From the NCBI GenBank assembly GCA_000432255.1, contig HF989887.1:1-27869 (forward strand): a DNA stretch of 27,869 bases. Direction: 5' to 3'. The position numbers and the translations under genes were made by a program. This document shows, one piece after another, positions 1 through 7,534 of the stretch; position 1 is the stretch's first letter, and each line of letters begins with the position of its first letter. The notes under the pieces were generated by a model, which worked only from the letters and a program-made list of their open reading frames with translations, did no database searches and was not told the DNA's origin. Source of the stretch: Acholeplasma sp. CAG:878. Its GTDB lineage: Bacteria > Bacillota_I > Bacilli_A > RF39 > UBA660.

Positions 1-38
1 GCTAATAATTCTATTAATGTAAATCCTTTTCTTTTCAT
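1..38 (-). CDS. Type IV pilin/pseudopilin-like protein, N-terminus only (cut by window edge)
   Basis: Only the first 12 codons are in the window. They read MKRKGFTLIELL, the class III prepilin signature: a short basic leader ending in Gly, then Phe at mature position 1 and Glu at +5. Prepilin peptidase would cut after the Gly, and the hydrophobic stretch would anchor and polymerise the subunit. A strong Shine-Dalgarno (AAGGAGGAG, about 43-51) sits just upstream, which fixes the ATG at 38-36. Candidates are a ComGC-type competence pseudopilin or another type IV pilin; the presence of comK in the same window favours competence, but this is inference. It follows a long leader with its own promoter and terminator. 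Confidence 0.8.
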   Translation of the reverse strand, partial: MKRKGFTLIELL

Positions 39-74
39 ATTCTCCTCCTTCTTTTATTCTTCGTAGGACACAAC

Positions 75-124
75 AAAAAACACGAAAGAAACCTAGGCTG
101 GCGTTCCTAGTTTCATTTCGTGTT
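75..124 (-). terminator. Intrinsic terminator in the pilin leader
   Basis: On the minus strand the arm AACACGAAATGAAACTAGG (124-106) pairs with CCTAGGTTTCTTTCGTGTT (97-79), with one-base bulges, and is followed directly by a T run (plus-strand A75-A80). It is the most GC-rich hairpin in this part of the window. It ends about 37 nt before the pilin start codon, so read-through is needed for pilin expression unless a second promoter exists. Confidence 0.75.
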
Positions 125-200
125 TATTTATAATATGGTTACTTAATAACCCCCCCCCAGGAGTTAACACATTGTGAACACGAATTATACTTATAACCAT
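93..200 (-). CDS. Possible 35-codon leader peptide (upstream ORF) overlapping the terminator
   Basis: An ATG at 200-198 is preceded by AGGAG with a 9-nt spacer. The ORF reads MVISIIRVHNVLTPGGG and continues through LLSNH to KLGTPA, then TAG at 95-93. The three Gly codons are the G9 tract. The stop codon lies in the 3' arm of the terminator, so a ribosome finishing this ORF would unfold the hairpin. In the other two frames after the G tract a TAA appears within five codons, before the hairpin. It could be a regulatory leader peptide or a chance ORF in a non-coding RNA. I do not recognise the peptide. Confidence 0.45.
   Translation of the reverse strand: MVISIIRVHNVLTPGGGLLSNHIINKHEMKLGTPA
150..158. 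repeat. Homopolymer C9 (G9 on the minus strand)
   Basis: Nine consecutive C on the plus strand in a very AT-rich region; I saw no other G/C run of comparable length in the window. Mononucleotide G/C tracts of this length are typical slipped-strand phase-variation sites. Here it lies in the leader of a pilin gene and inside a small ORF. Confidence 0.85.
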
Positions 201-274
201 ATTACTCATCTCCTACTTTAGTTTTTTGTTGATTTATTTATAACCAACTCTCATACTCTCGTATGATTAATTAT

Positions 275-303
275 ATTCTATCATATAATTTTTTTATTTT
301 CAA
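275..303 (-). promoter_or_regulatory. SigA-type promoter of the pilin leader
   Basis: Read on the minus strand: -35 TTGAAA (303-298), a 17-bp spacer, -10 TAGAAT (280-275). The predicted transcription start is near 268, just before the GNRA-capped hairpin. It lies between the end of mfd and the leader, so the pilin gene need not depend on the mfd operon. Confidence 0.6.
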
Positions 304-395
304 GTAGTTTATTGAGTTTTTAATTTTCAAATATAAAATTAAGTTTAAGATTTTACCATTTTGTAATTATAATTTTTTAGTAGAAAACCGGACTT

Positions 396-3300
396 TTAAT
401 CTAAAAAACTATTGTTAACTATTTCTAATAACTTGACTAAAATATATATATAATGTTCTTTTAGATTATTCAAATCTAGTGTTACAACTAAATGACCTCC
501 ACGAAGAGTAAACCTTAAATTTTTAGTAAGATTCAAAGAATCCATAAATAATTTTTCGCCATTTATTTTATCAGTTGTTTCTTTTTCAAAGATTATTTCT
601 ATTTTTTGTGAAGATTGTAATATATTTTTAATATTTAAATTATTAGCCATGTGTTCAAATAATTGTTCATACATATAAATAGTTATATCTTCATTTATTC
701 TTCCAAATCTATCTTCTAATTCTCTTTTAACCTCTTCTAATTTACTTTCACTATCGATTTCACTTATTTTTTTATGAATAATTATTTTTAATTCTTCATC
801 TTTTACATAATCATCACTTATACTAGTTGTGACATCGATTAACGCTTTATTTGTTTCTTTTTTCTCTATATAAGTTCCATTTAATTTAGCTACTTCTTCG
901 TTTAACATCTGAATAAATAAATCTACTCCAACACTATCAATAAATCCAGCTTGTTCATCTCCTAATATATTTCCTGCACCTCTTATAGCTAAATCTCGCA
1001 TAGCAATCGAGAAACCACTACCTAATTCAGTAAATTCTTTAATTGCTTTTAATCTTTTAGTTGCTAGTTCAGTTAATACTTTATTAGAATCATACAATAA
1101 ATAACAATAAGCTATTTTATTGCCTCGTCCAACTCTGCCTCTAATTTGATATAGTTGAGATAAACCAAACTGATTAGAATCCATAACTATTAATGTATTA
1201 ACATTAGGAATATCAATTCCAGATTCAATAATAGTTGTACAAACTAAAACATCGTATTTGTAATCAATAAAATCAAGCATTATGTTTTCAATTTCTTCTT
1301 TTTTCATCCTACCATGAGCATAAGCAACTCTTGCTTCTTTAACTAAATTGTTAATCTCAAGGGCTTTACTTTCAATTCCATCAATTCTATTATATAAAAC
1401 AAAAACTTGACCCTTTCTTGATAATTCCTTGTATATTGCTTCTTTAATTATATTGTTATTTCTGCTAGTTACATAAGTTTGAATTGGAAATCTATTTGTA
1501 GGCGGTGTTTCCAATAGTGATAAACTTCTAATATTAGCAAGAGATAGTTGTAGGGTACGAGGAATTGGAGTAGCTGATAAAGTTAAAACATCAATACTAT
1601 TTTTATAATTTTTAATTTTTTCTTTATGTGCGACACCAAATCTTTGTTCTTCATCTATTATTAATAAACCTAAATCTTTAAATTTAATTTGTGAATTTAA
1701 TATTTTATGTGTACCTATTACAAAATCTACTTTTCCTTCACTTATAGATTTCATTATTAAATCTGTTTCTTTATTTGTTGTAAATCTATTTAATAATTTA
1801 ATATTAACTGGAAAAGATTTAAATCTTTCAAGAGCATTTAGGTAATGTTGATTAGACAAAATAGTAGTAGGGCATAACATTGCAACTTGTTTACCAGACA
1901 AAATTGCTTTAAATGCAGCTCTAAAAGCGACTTCTGTTTTTCCATATCCAACATCTCCACACAACAATCTATCCATCGGATGATTAGACTCCATATCTTT
2001 TTTAATCTCTTCAGTTACTTTAATTTGATCTGGTGTTTCGGCATAAGAAAATTCTTTTTCAAAATTAATTTGATTTTCGTCATCTTTATTAAATGCAAAA
2101 CCTAAAACAGTTTTTCTTGTCGCATACATATTTAATAATTCAAACGCCATGTCATGAGCTCTTTTTCTTGCTCTTAACTTTGTTTTTTCCCATTCTAAAG
2201 AACCTAATTTATTTACTTTTGGTATATGTCCTTCATCTATACTATATTTAGTAATTAAATCTATTTTTTCAACAGGAATGTATAATTTATCGTTATCTTT
2301 ATATTCTAGTTGTAAATAATCCTTTTTTAAATTATTTTTAGTAATTGTCTTTATTCCACAATATCTTGCAATACCATACATACTATGAACGACATAATCA
2401 CCAGCGTTTATTTTTGTTATATCTTTAATCTTAGTTCCTATTTTCAAATTGTTTTTATAACTTTGATTTTTATTTCTACCAAATAAATCATTTTCACTTA
2501 TAACTACTAAATCATCAATTGTAAAACCTTCATCTATTTTTTTAACTATAACATTTACATAATTTGGAAATATTTGTTCCTCATTAGTAAAAACTTTATT
2601 TTTATTAGTTATAACTTCTAGAATATTATTGGCTTGATATCTACTACCTAAACAAATTATATAAGTTTTCGAAGAAGATAAATTTTTTTCTAAATCTTCA
2701 TATTTTATATTTATTTCATTACTATTAAATAATCTACCTTGTCCAAAATCACTTAAATTAATATCATAATTATAACAAAGAAAATTGTTCATAAATGGTT
2801 TTTCAATTTTTAAACTATTATCAAGACAATAATTAACTATTTCTTCATTTAAATTTTTATTTCCTATGTTTAAATCTTCACTATTAATATAAATAACTAA
2901 ATCGTTACAATAATCAGTTATGTTAACAACATTAGTATAATCAACAAGTTCCCTTTGTTTTTCTTTTAAAATACATTTTTCTGATAAGAATTCAGTATTA
3001 GGCATTATAGTTATTTCTTGTAATTTACAAATTGTTAACTGGCTATCAAGAGAAAAAGATTTAATTGCATCTAAAGTATCTCCCCAAAACTCTAAACGAA
3101 TCGGTTTTGTTTCGTTAATAGGAAAAACATCTAATACAAAACCTCTTATAGCCATTTGACCAGATTTTGTAACTATTACTTCTTTTTCATAACCAAGTTC
3201 ATATAACTTATTAATTAAATCTTCAAATTTATAATCATTATTTGTTTTTAATTTTATATATTTACTTTTAAATAATTCCTTGCTAGGTAAATATCTTAAA

Positions 3301-3623
3301 AATCCCATCAAATTAGTAACAACTATGTATTTACCATTATATAAACTATTCAATGTATTTAATCGGTTTAATTTAAATTCAGGAGATACTGCTAAAACTT
3401 CACTTGTTATAAAATCATCCATTGGAAAAAATAAAACATTTTTCTCATAATTTAACAATTTTTGATAAATTTTACTTGCTTCATATAATGAGTTAACTAA
3501 AACTAATATATTTTTATTTTCTTTTTTATATTTTTGACTTATAAAAATTGCTTTTAATTCATCAGTTAAACCAAATATATCTTTTTCTTTAACTTCACTA
3601 AAATAATTACTAAATATATTCAT
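396..3623 (-). CDS. mfd: Transcription-repair coupling factor Mfd
   Basis: A superfamily 2 DNA translocase that binds RNA polymerase stalled at lesions, pushes it off and recruits UvrA. I chose the ATG at 3623-3621, giving 1075 aa (MNIFSNYFSEV), because GGAGGT sits four bases upstream; an in-frame upstream start has no ribosome site. The order is standard: UvrB-like N-terminal module, RNA-polymerase-interacting region ahead of the motor, Walker A GDVGYGKT near residue 553, the DEEQ box near 654, the SATPIPRT motif, the QIRGRVGRG motif VI, and the C-terminal TRCF domain. It is about 100 aa shorter than B. subtilis Mfd. It is the last gene of the dnaX operon, after pth, as in other Bacilli. Confidence 0.97.
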   Translation of the reverse strand: MNIFSNYFSEVKEKDIFGLTDELKAIFISQKYKKENKNILVLVNSLYEASKIYQKLLNYEKNVLFFPMDDFITSEVLAVSPEFKLNRLNTLNSLYNGKYIVVTNLMGFLRYLPSKELFKSKYIKLKTNNDYKFEDLINKLYELGYEKEVIVTKSGQMAIRGFVLDVFPINETKPIRLEFWGDTLDAIKSFSLDSQLTICKLQEITIMPNTEFLSEKCILKEKQRELVDYTNVVNITDYCNDLVIYINSEDLNIGNKNLNEEIVNYCLDNSLKIEKPFMNNFLCYNYDINLSDFGQGRLFNSNEINIKYEDLEKNLSSSKTYIICLGSRYQANNILEVITNKNKVFTNEEQIFPNYVNVIVKKIDEGFTIDDLVVISENDLFGRNKNQSYKNNLKIGTKIKDITKINAGDYVVHSMYGIARYCGIKTITKNNLKKDYLQLEYKDNDKLYIPVEKIDLITKYSIDEGHIPKVNKLGSLEWEKTKLRARKRAHDMAFELLNMYATRKTVLGFAFNKDDENQINFEKEFSYAETPDQIKVTEEIKKDMESNHPMDRLLCGDVGYGKTEVAFRAAFKAILSGKQVAMLCPTTILSNQHYLNALERFKSFPVNIKLLNRFTTNKETDLIMKSISEGKVDFVIGTHKILNSQIKFKDLGLLIIDEEQRFGVAHKEKIKNYKNSIDVLTLSATPIPRTLQLSLANIRSLSLLETPPTNRFPIQTYVTSRNNNIIKEAIYKELSRKGQVFVLYNRIDGIESKALEINNLVKEARVAYAHGRMKKEEIENIMLDFIDYKYDVLVCTTIIESGIDIPNVNTLIVMDSNQFGLSQLYQIRGRVGRGNKIAYCYLLYDSNKVLTELATKRLKAIKEFTELGSGFSIAMRDLAIRGAGNILGDEQAGFIDSVGVDLFIQMLNEEVAKLNGTYIEKKETNKALIDVTTSISDDYVKDEELKIIIHKKISEIDSESKLEEVKRELEDRFGRINEDITIYMYEQLFEHMANNLNIKNILQSSQKIEIIFEKETTDKINGEKLFMDSLNLTKNLRFTLRGGHLVVTLDLNNLKEHYIYILVKLLEIVNNSFLD

Positions 3624-3640
3624 AAGCACCTCCATCCCAT

Positions 3641-3661
3641 AAAAGATTGCCTTAAGCAATC
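3641..3661 (-). terminator. Small hairpin with short U run between pth and mfd
   Basis: GATTGC-loop-GCAATC (3661-3645), followed on the minus strand by TTTT. The stem is only 6 bp and the T run four, so it is a weak or partial terminator. It could lower mfd expression relative to pth or act as a processing site. Confidence 0.4.
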
Positions 3662-4216
3662 CTAATTATATTTATTCATCAACTTATCAAAATCAATAGA
3701 TATAAAATCTTCTACAATTTTAGGAGTTTTTAGTATAACTTCATTCAATTTATTAAACTCTTCATTACTTAATTTACCCAAAACATAATCTTTCATATCA
3801 TAATTTTTATTTCTTGAAATTCCTATTTTTATTCTTTTATATTCATTTGTTTTTAACATCAACTCAATATTTTTTAACCCATTATGACCAGCCGAACCAC
3901 CTTTATAACGTAGCTTATATTTACCAAGTTCTAAATCCATATCATCTACTATAATTAAAATATCTTCAATATTTATTTTAAAATAATCAATAAATTTTTT
4001 GATAACTTCTCCTGATAAATTAATATAACTAAGCGGTTTTAGGAATAGTACTTTTTCATTATTAATAATTTTTTGACCAAATATGCCATTAAACTTATTT
4101 TGTTCTAATGAAACATTAAAATATTTACAAATTTCATCCATACACATAAATCCAACATTGTGTCTTGTTTTAGAGTATTCATTACCTGGATTACCTAACC
4201 CGACAATTAATTTCAT
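3662..4216 (-). CDS. pth: Peptidyl-tRNA hydrolase
   Basis: Releases peptides from prematurely dropped peptidyl-tRNA in the cytoplasm. At 184 aa it has the usual family length. Signature residues are all visible: GLGNPG at residues 6-11 (Asn9), the catalytic His19 in TRHNVGF, Asn66, Asp92 in VDDMDLELG and Asn112 in GSAGHNGLKN; these correspond to E. coli Asn10, His20, Asn68, Asp93 and Asn114. The ATG overlaps the rsmI stop as ATGA, implying translational coupling. It lies directly upstream of mfd, a conserved pairing in Bacilli. Confidence 0.98.
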   Translation of the reverse strand: MKLIVGLGNPGNEYSKTRHNVGFMCMDEICKYFNVSLEQNKFNGIFGQKIINNEKVLFLKPLSYINLSGEVIKKFIDYFKINIEDILIIVDDMDLELGKYKLRYKGGSAGHNGLKNIELMLKTNEYKRIKIGISRNKNYDMKDYVLGKLSNEEFNKLNEVILKTPKIVEDFISIDFDKLMNKYN

Positions 4217-5064
4217 AAATCACCACCTTTGTGATAGGAAGAGTAAACCTCATTTTTAGTTAATTTTCTTTCTTTTGCAACTAATTTTATAGAATCCATA
4301 ACTGATTTACCTTCTTTTATGTATAAATTAACATGTTCAACAATTGTCAAGTTTGAAAAGGTATTTACATTATTATTTCCAGCAACGACAATTACCATCT
4401 CTCCTTTAGCATTTTCTAACAAAGGAAGAACTTCCGATATTTTCCCTCTATATATTTCCTCAAATTTTTTTGTTATTTCCCGGGAAATAGAACAATCACG
4501 GTCTCCAAATACCTCTAAAATATTATTTAAAGTATTGGTTATTCTATGCGGAGCTTCGTAAAATATAATTGTACTTTTCTCATTTTTTAATGTTTCTAAT
4601 TCTTTTTTTTGTTTACTATCCTTACTATTTAAAAAACCATAAAACAAAAATGGTTGAGGAATCAACCCTGATGATGTTAATGCGGGAATTAAAGCGGTAA
4701 CTCCAGGAATAGAAATTACATTAAATCCTTCTTCAATGATTTTTTTTGCTGCTTCATAACCTGGATCACTAATAATAGGTGTGCCTCTATCACTAACTAA
4801 ACCAACATTCATTCCTTTTTTTAAATATGAGATTATTTGTTCTACATTACTTTCTTCATTAAATTTATGATTAGCAATCAGTTTGTTCTTTATTCCAAAA
4901 TGATTTAATAGTAATTTAGTTACTCTTGTATCTTCAGCTAATAGTATATCTACTTCTTCCATTGTTTTGATTGCTCTATAAGTTATATCATCCATATTTC
5001 CTATAGGTGTTGTAATCAAATACAAAGACGGAGTATTATCATAACTTTTTTGTGATGTTTTCAT
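4213..5064 (-). CDS. rsmI: 16S rRNA (cytidine1402-2'-O)-methyltransferase RsmI
   Basis: A tetrapyrrole-methylase-fold enzyme that methylates the 2'-OH of C1402 in the ribosomal P site, together with RsmH. Its 283 aa contain the N-terminal TPIGNMDDIT motif, LAEDTR, SDRGTPIISDPG (most homologues I recall have SDAG here), IPGVTALIPALTSSG and FYEAPHRI. GAGGTGG lies a few bases upstream of the ATG. It overlaps pth by four bases. Its coding sequence carries a perfect Noc-binding palindrome (4475-4488), which forces an otherwise unusual CGG arginine codon. Confidence 0.96.
   Translation of the reverse strand: MKTSQKSYDNTPSLYLITTPIGNMDDITYRAIKTMEEVDILLAEDTRVTKLLLNHFGIKNKLIANHKFNEESNVEQIISYLKKGMNVGLVSDRGTPIISDPGYEAAKKIIEEGFNVISIPGVTALIPALTSSGLIPQPFLFYGFLNSKDSKQKKELETLKNEKSTIIFYEAPHRITNTLNNILEVFGDRDCSISREITKKFEEIYRGKISEVLPLLENAKGEMVIVVAGNNNVNTFSNLTIVEHVNLYIKEGKSVMDSIKLVAKERKLTKNEVYSSYHKGGDL
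4475..4488. promoter_or_regulatory. Noc-binding site (NBS), perfect 14-bp palindrome
   Basis: ATTTCCCGGGAAAT matches the published B. subtilis NBS consensus at every base. It is the only CCCGGG I found in the window. It lies within rsmI, where it encodes ISREI with the codons ATT TCC CGG GAA ATA. CGG stands out in this AT-rich genome, where Arg is usually AGA or CGT. NBSs are typically scattered in coding DNA, so the location is normal. A Noc-like gene is present at 27027. Confidence 0.8.
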
Positions 5065-5073
5065 TTAACCACC

Positions 5074-5796
5074 TCAATTTTCAAAATATTTTTTAATTTG
5101 TTTGCTATACTCTCCATTTTCACAATGGCTATACAAAGGTGGCAGTATTTTTAATCCTGGTCTACCATTCTTAACACCTTCAATTAATAAAATATTTGCT
5201 TCTTTTGTTTCTTTTGGATAAACAAACCTTATTCTTTTAGGTTCTATATTATTTTTTCTCATTATAGTTATTATATCAGATAAACGCTCTGGTCTATGAA
5301 CCATAGCAATATTTCCATTATTTTTCAATACTTTTTTAGAAATATTAATTATTTGTTCTAAATTTAATTTAATTTCATGCCTAGCAATAGTTTTATATTC
5401 TATTGTATTTAAGTTAGGAGTAGTTGCAACTTTAAAATAAGGAGGATTACAAACAACAGTATCAAAACTCTCTGTTTCAAAATAAGTATAAATCTTATTT
5501 ATATCATCATTTATTATTTCGATTTGTTTCTCCAAATCATTCATTTTAACTGTTTTTAAAGCTAACTCATATACATCTTTTTGGATTTCCACCCCAATTA
5601 TTTTAGCACTTGTTTTTGTCGATAATATAAGAGGAATAGGGGCATTCCCACAACCTATATCTAAAATCTTTGCTGTATTTTTGTTTAAAGTTACAAAATT
5701 AGGAAGTAAAACAGAATCTAATGAAAAGTTAAACATATCTGTATTTTGAACTATTTTTAAATTTTTATAACCAAGTAAATAATTAACGACTTCCAT
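5074..5796 (-). CDS. tRNA1(Val) A37 N6-methyltransferase-like protein (TrmN6/YabB family)
   Basis: A Rossmann-fold SAM-dependent methyltransferase. The SAM loop DIGCGNAPIPL is near residues 46-56 and the N6-adenine catalytic motif NPPY at 117-120. The N-terminal stretch (LKIVQNTDMFNFSLDSVLL) matches B. subtilis YabB closely. I used the ATG at 5796-5794 (240 aa); a TTG 18 bases upstream is in frame but has no better ribosome site. It overlaps ricT by 14 bases. In B. subtilis, yabA lies before this gene and yazA after it; both are missing here. The E. coli homologue modifies A37 of tRNA-Val; substrate here is inferred. Confidence 0.88.
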   Translation of the reverse strand: MEVVNYLLGYKNLKIVQNTDMFNFSLDSVLLPNFVTLNKNTAKILDIGCGNAPIPLILSTKTSAKIIGVEIQKDVYELALKTVKMNDLEKQIEIINDDINKIYTYFETESFDTVVCNPPYFKVATTPNLNTIEYKTIARHEIKLNLEQIINISKKVLKNNGNIAMVHRPERLSDIITIMRKNNIEPKRIRFVYPKETKEANILLIEGVKNGRPGLKILPPLYSHCENGEYSKQIKKYFEN

Positions 5797-6568
5797 CCAA
5801 AACAGATACCTCAATTTCCCCTTTTTCAGGAATTAAAACTGTATATTTTTTATTAATAACATCTAAACTTACTACTTTACCTTTTCCTTCCTTAATTTCA
5901 ACAGTTTTACCAATTTGTGGAAGACATTTTCGACATTCTTTATAACTATCATCCTCATATCTTAAACAACACAATAATCTACCACAAACACCATTTATTT
6001 TAGTTGGATTTAAAGAAAGATTTTGATTCTTAGCCATATTAATTGAAACAGATGTAAAGTTAGATGAAAACCTTTGACAACAAAGTTTAATTCCACATGG
6101 ACCACATCCACCTACTTCTTTTGCTTTATCCCTAACACCTAATTGATACAACTCTATTCTTGTTTTATATCTATTTGCTAAATCTTTCGCTAAATCTCTA
6201 AAATCAACTCTTCCATCAGCAATAAATTTAAAAACTAATTCATTTCTATCCAATGTGTATTCAGCACCTACAATTTTCATATCTAAATTATATTTTTTAA
6301 CTAACTCACGGCATTTTTTTAAAGCAGTTTTAGCATCTTTTAAATTTTGGATATTATCATAATAGTCTTTTTTAGAAGAAATTCTAACAACTTTATCAAA
6401 ATCAGCACGAGTAGTTTTTGTTACAAAATTAGGTACTTCTACCTTACCAAAACGAAGACCCCATCCAGCATCAACAACCACAGTTACATTTCTTTTTAAT
6501 GTAAAACCATTAGCGTCAAAATATTCTATATTGCCATTATTATTAAATGAAATTCCAACTATTTCCAT
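5783..6568 (-). CDS. ricT: PSP1-domain protein RicT (YaaT)
   Basis: In B. subtilis RicT joins RicA and RicF in the Y-complex, which carries Fe-S clusters and directs RNase Y to mRNA maturation; it also influences competence, biofilm and sporulation. The 261 aa match the family in length and order. A dense cysteine array is present: C155, C158, C163, C164 (GGCGPCGIKLCC), C195, C200, C201 (GVCGRLLCC), C212 and C215. It starts one base after holB ends, with GGAGGT inside the holB stop region. Its 3' end overlaps the methyltransferase start. RicA and RicF are not in the window. Confidence 0.95.
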   Translation of the reverse strand: MEIVGISFNNNGNIEYFDANGFTLKRNVTVVVDAGWGLRFGKVEVPNFVTKTTRADFDKVVRISSKKDYYDNIQNLKDAKTALKKCRELVKKYNLDMKIVGAEYTLDRNELVFKFIADGRVDFRDLAKDLANRYKTRIELYQLGVRDKAKEVGGCGPCGIKLCCQRFSSNFTSVSINMAKNQNLSLNPTKINGVCGRLLCCLRYEDDSYKECRKCLPQIGKTVEIKEGKGKVVSLDVINKKYTVLIPEKGEIEVSVLDGSR

Positions 6569-6569
6569 G

Positions 6570-7520
6570 TTAAACCTCCAAATCCATAATCATTTTATCT
6601 ATTAATAAATTTAAATTTGCATTATATTCTAAATTTTCTATACTAATATTTATTGTATTAATTTTATGAATTAAATCATCTATAGTATTTAAAGAAGCAA
6701 TAAAAATAATATTTTCTTTATAGTCACTATAAATTTCAATTTCTCTATTTAATTTGTAATTTAAAACATCTTTATAAAAATAAAGTAACATATTTAATCC
6801 AATATTAACTAATCTTTTATCACTAAATATTTTGTGAAAATACTTTTGAGTATATAAAAGTGTGTTTAACTTATTTTTCTCAAAATAACTAACAAATTTA
6901 ATTATTGAATTAATTCTTTCTTTATTTTCATCATTACAAAAAGCATTATAATCATTTTCATTATTAGTTAAAACTTGTCCAATTCTTTTTAATGTCTGAA
7001 ACTCACCAACATATTTTTCTTTAGTTTGTCCATTTAAAGAAATAATTTGACAGCGTGATACGATTGTATCAAGTAATTGATAACGATTATTTACAACTAA
7101 AATCGCAATAATTCCAGGCTGTGGTTCTTCTAAAAATTTTAAAATTGAATTTGAAGAAGAAACATTTAATTTTTCAGCATGATTTATTATATAAACTTTT
7201 TTATTTCCTAAAAGTGCTTTTTTATTAAATTCTTCTTGTAAATTAATCAAATTTTCTTTTTTAATCCAATTATCTGATTCATCAATTATTTTTAATTCTG
7301 GATAATTACTTTCATCAATCATTTTACATTGATTACAAGTACTACATTTTGAAAAATCATAAGGACACAATATAGCTTTAGCAAATGTTAAAGCCATATT
7401 ATATCCTTTATCATAACCATTTGTTTCGAAAAGATAGGCATGAGAAAAATGTTTATTAATAAAAACATTATTTAAAACTTTACAACTAATTGGTTGTTCT
7501 AAAGCAAACTTTGAAAACAT
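6570..7520 (-). CDS. holB: DNA polymerase III subunit delta-prime
   Basis: The clamp-loader stator that works with delta and tau/gamma to load the beta clamp (dnaN in this window). Its 316 aa show the AAA+ fold without a functional P-loop (TNGYDKGYNMA where ATPases have GxxGxGKT), as expected for delta-prime. A zinc module is present (C52, C59, C62, C65) and the SRC arginine-finger motif (VSRCQ) near residue 155. FLEEPQPG precedes it, as in DnaX-like proteins. A clear AGAAGGTGA ribosome site precedes the ATG. It is the operon partner of ricT, recR and dnaX. Confidence 0.95.
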   Translation of the reverse strand: MFSKFALEQPISCKVLNNVFINKHFSHAYLFETNGYDKGYNMALTFAKAILCPYDFSKCSTCNQCKMIDESNYPELKIIDESDNWIKKENLINLQEEFNKKALLGNKKVYIINHAEKLNVSSSNSILKFLEEPQPGIIAILVVNNRYQLLDTIVSRCQIISLNGQTKEKYVGEFQTLKRIGQVLTNNENDYNAFCNDENKERINSIIKFVSYFEKNKLNTLLYTQKYFHKIFSDKRLVNIGLNMLLYFYKDVLNYKLNREIEIYSDYKENIIFIASLNTIDDLIHKINTINISIENLEYNANLNLLIDKMIMDLEV

Positions 7521-7534
7521 AAATCACCTTCTTT

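Larger units (their letters stand above)
39..268 (-). promoter_or_regulatory. Structured leader RNA upstream of the pilin gene, candidate attenuator
   Basis: About 230 nt lie between a good promoter and the pilin start. In transcript order they contain: a hairpin CATAC-GAGA-GTATG with a GNRA loop (265-252); a 7-bp stem (248-228); a perfect 11-bp long-range pairing of 204-194 with 141-131; a G9 tract (158-150); and a strong intrinsic terminator (124-75). An 8-nt segment at 184-177 (TTCGTGTT) is complementary to 124-117, the outer part of the terminator's 5' arm. Pairing there would block the terminator and, together with the 11-bp stem, has the topology of a pseudoknot. It does not match any riboswitch or T-box consensus I can recall. 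A small ORF lies inside it. Function is inferred from structure only. Confidence 0.6.

Noticed and set aside
39..268. Possible preQ1, T-box or c-di-GMP riboswitch in the pilin leader
   Set aside because: A7-CUAA-like sequence after the second stem recalls preQ1-I, but the conserved loop residues are absent. There is no UGGNACC T-box sequence and no match to the c-di-GMP motifs I remember, so I left it unclassified.
1887..2105. Open reading frame on the plus strand opposite mfd, and similar ones opposite rsmI, dnaX, gyrA, gyrB, dnaA, yidC and mnmE
   Set aside because: They are low-complexity, Phe/Ser/Ile-rich shadows of conserved genes, without ribosome sites or recognisable domains.
3624..3659. 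Longer Mfd N-terminus from the in-frame codon at 3659
   Set aside because: It has no ribosome site and would place GGAGGT inside the coding sequence; the ATG at 3623 fits better.
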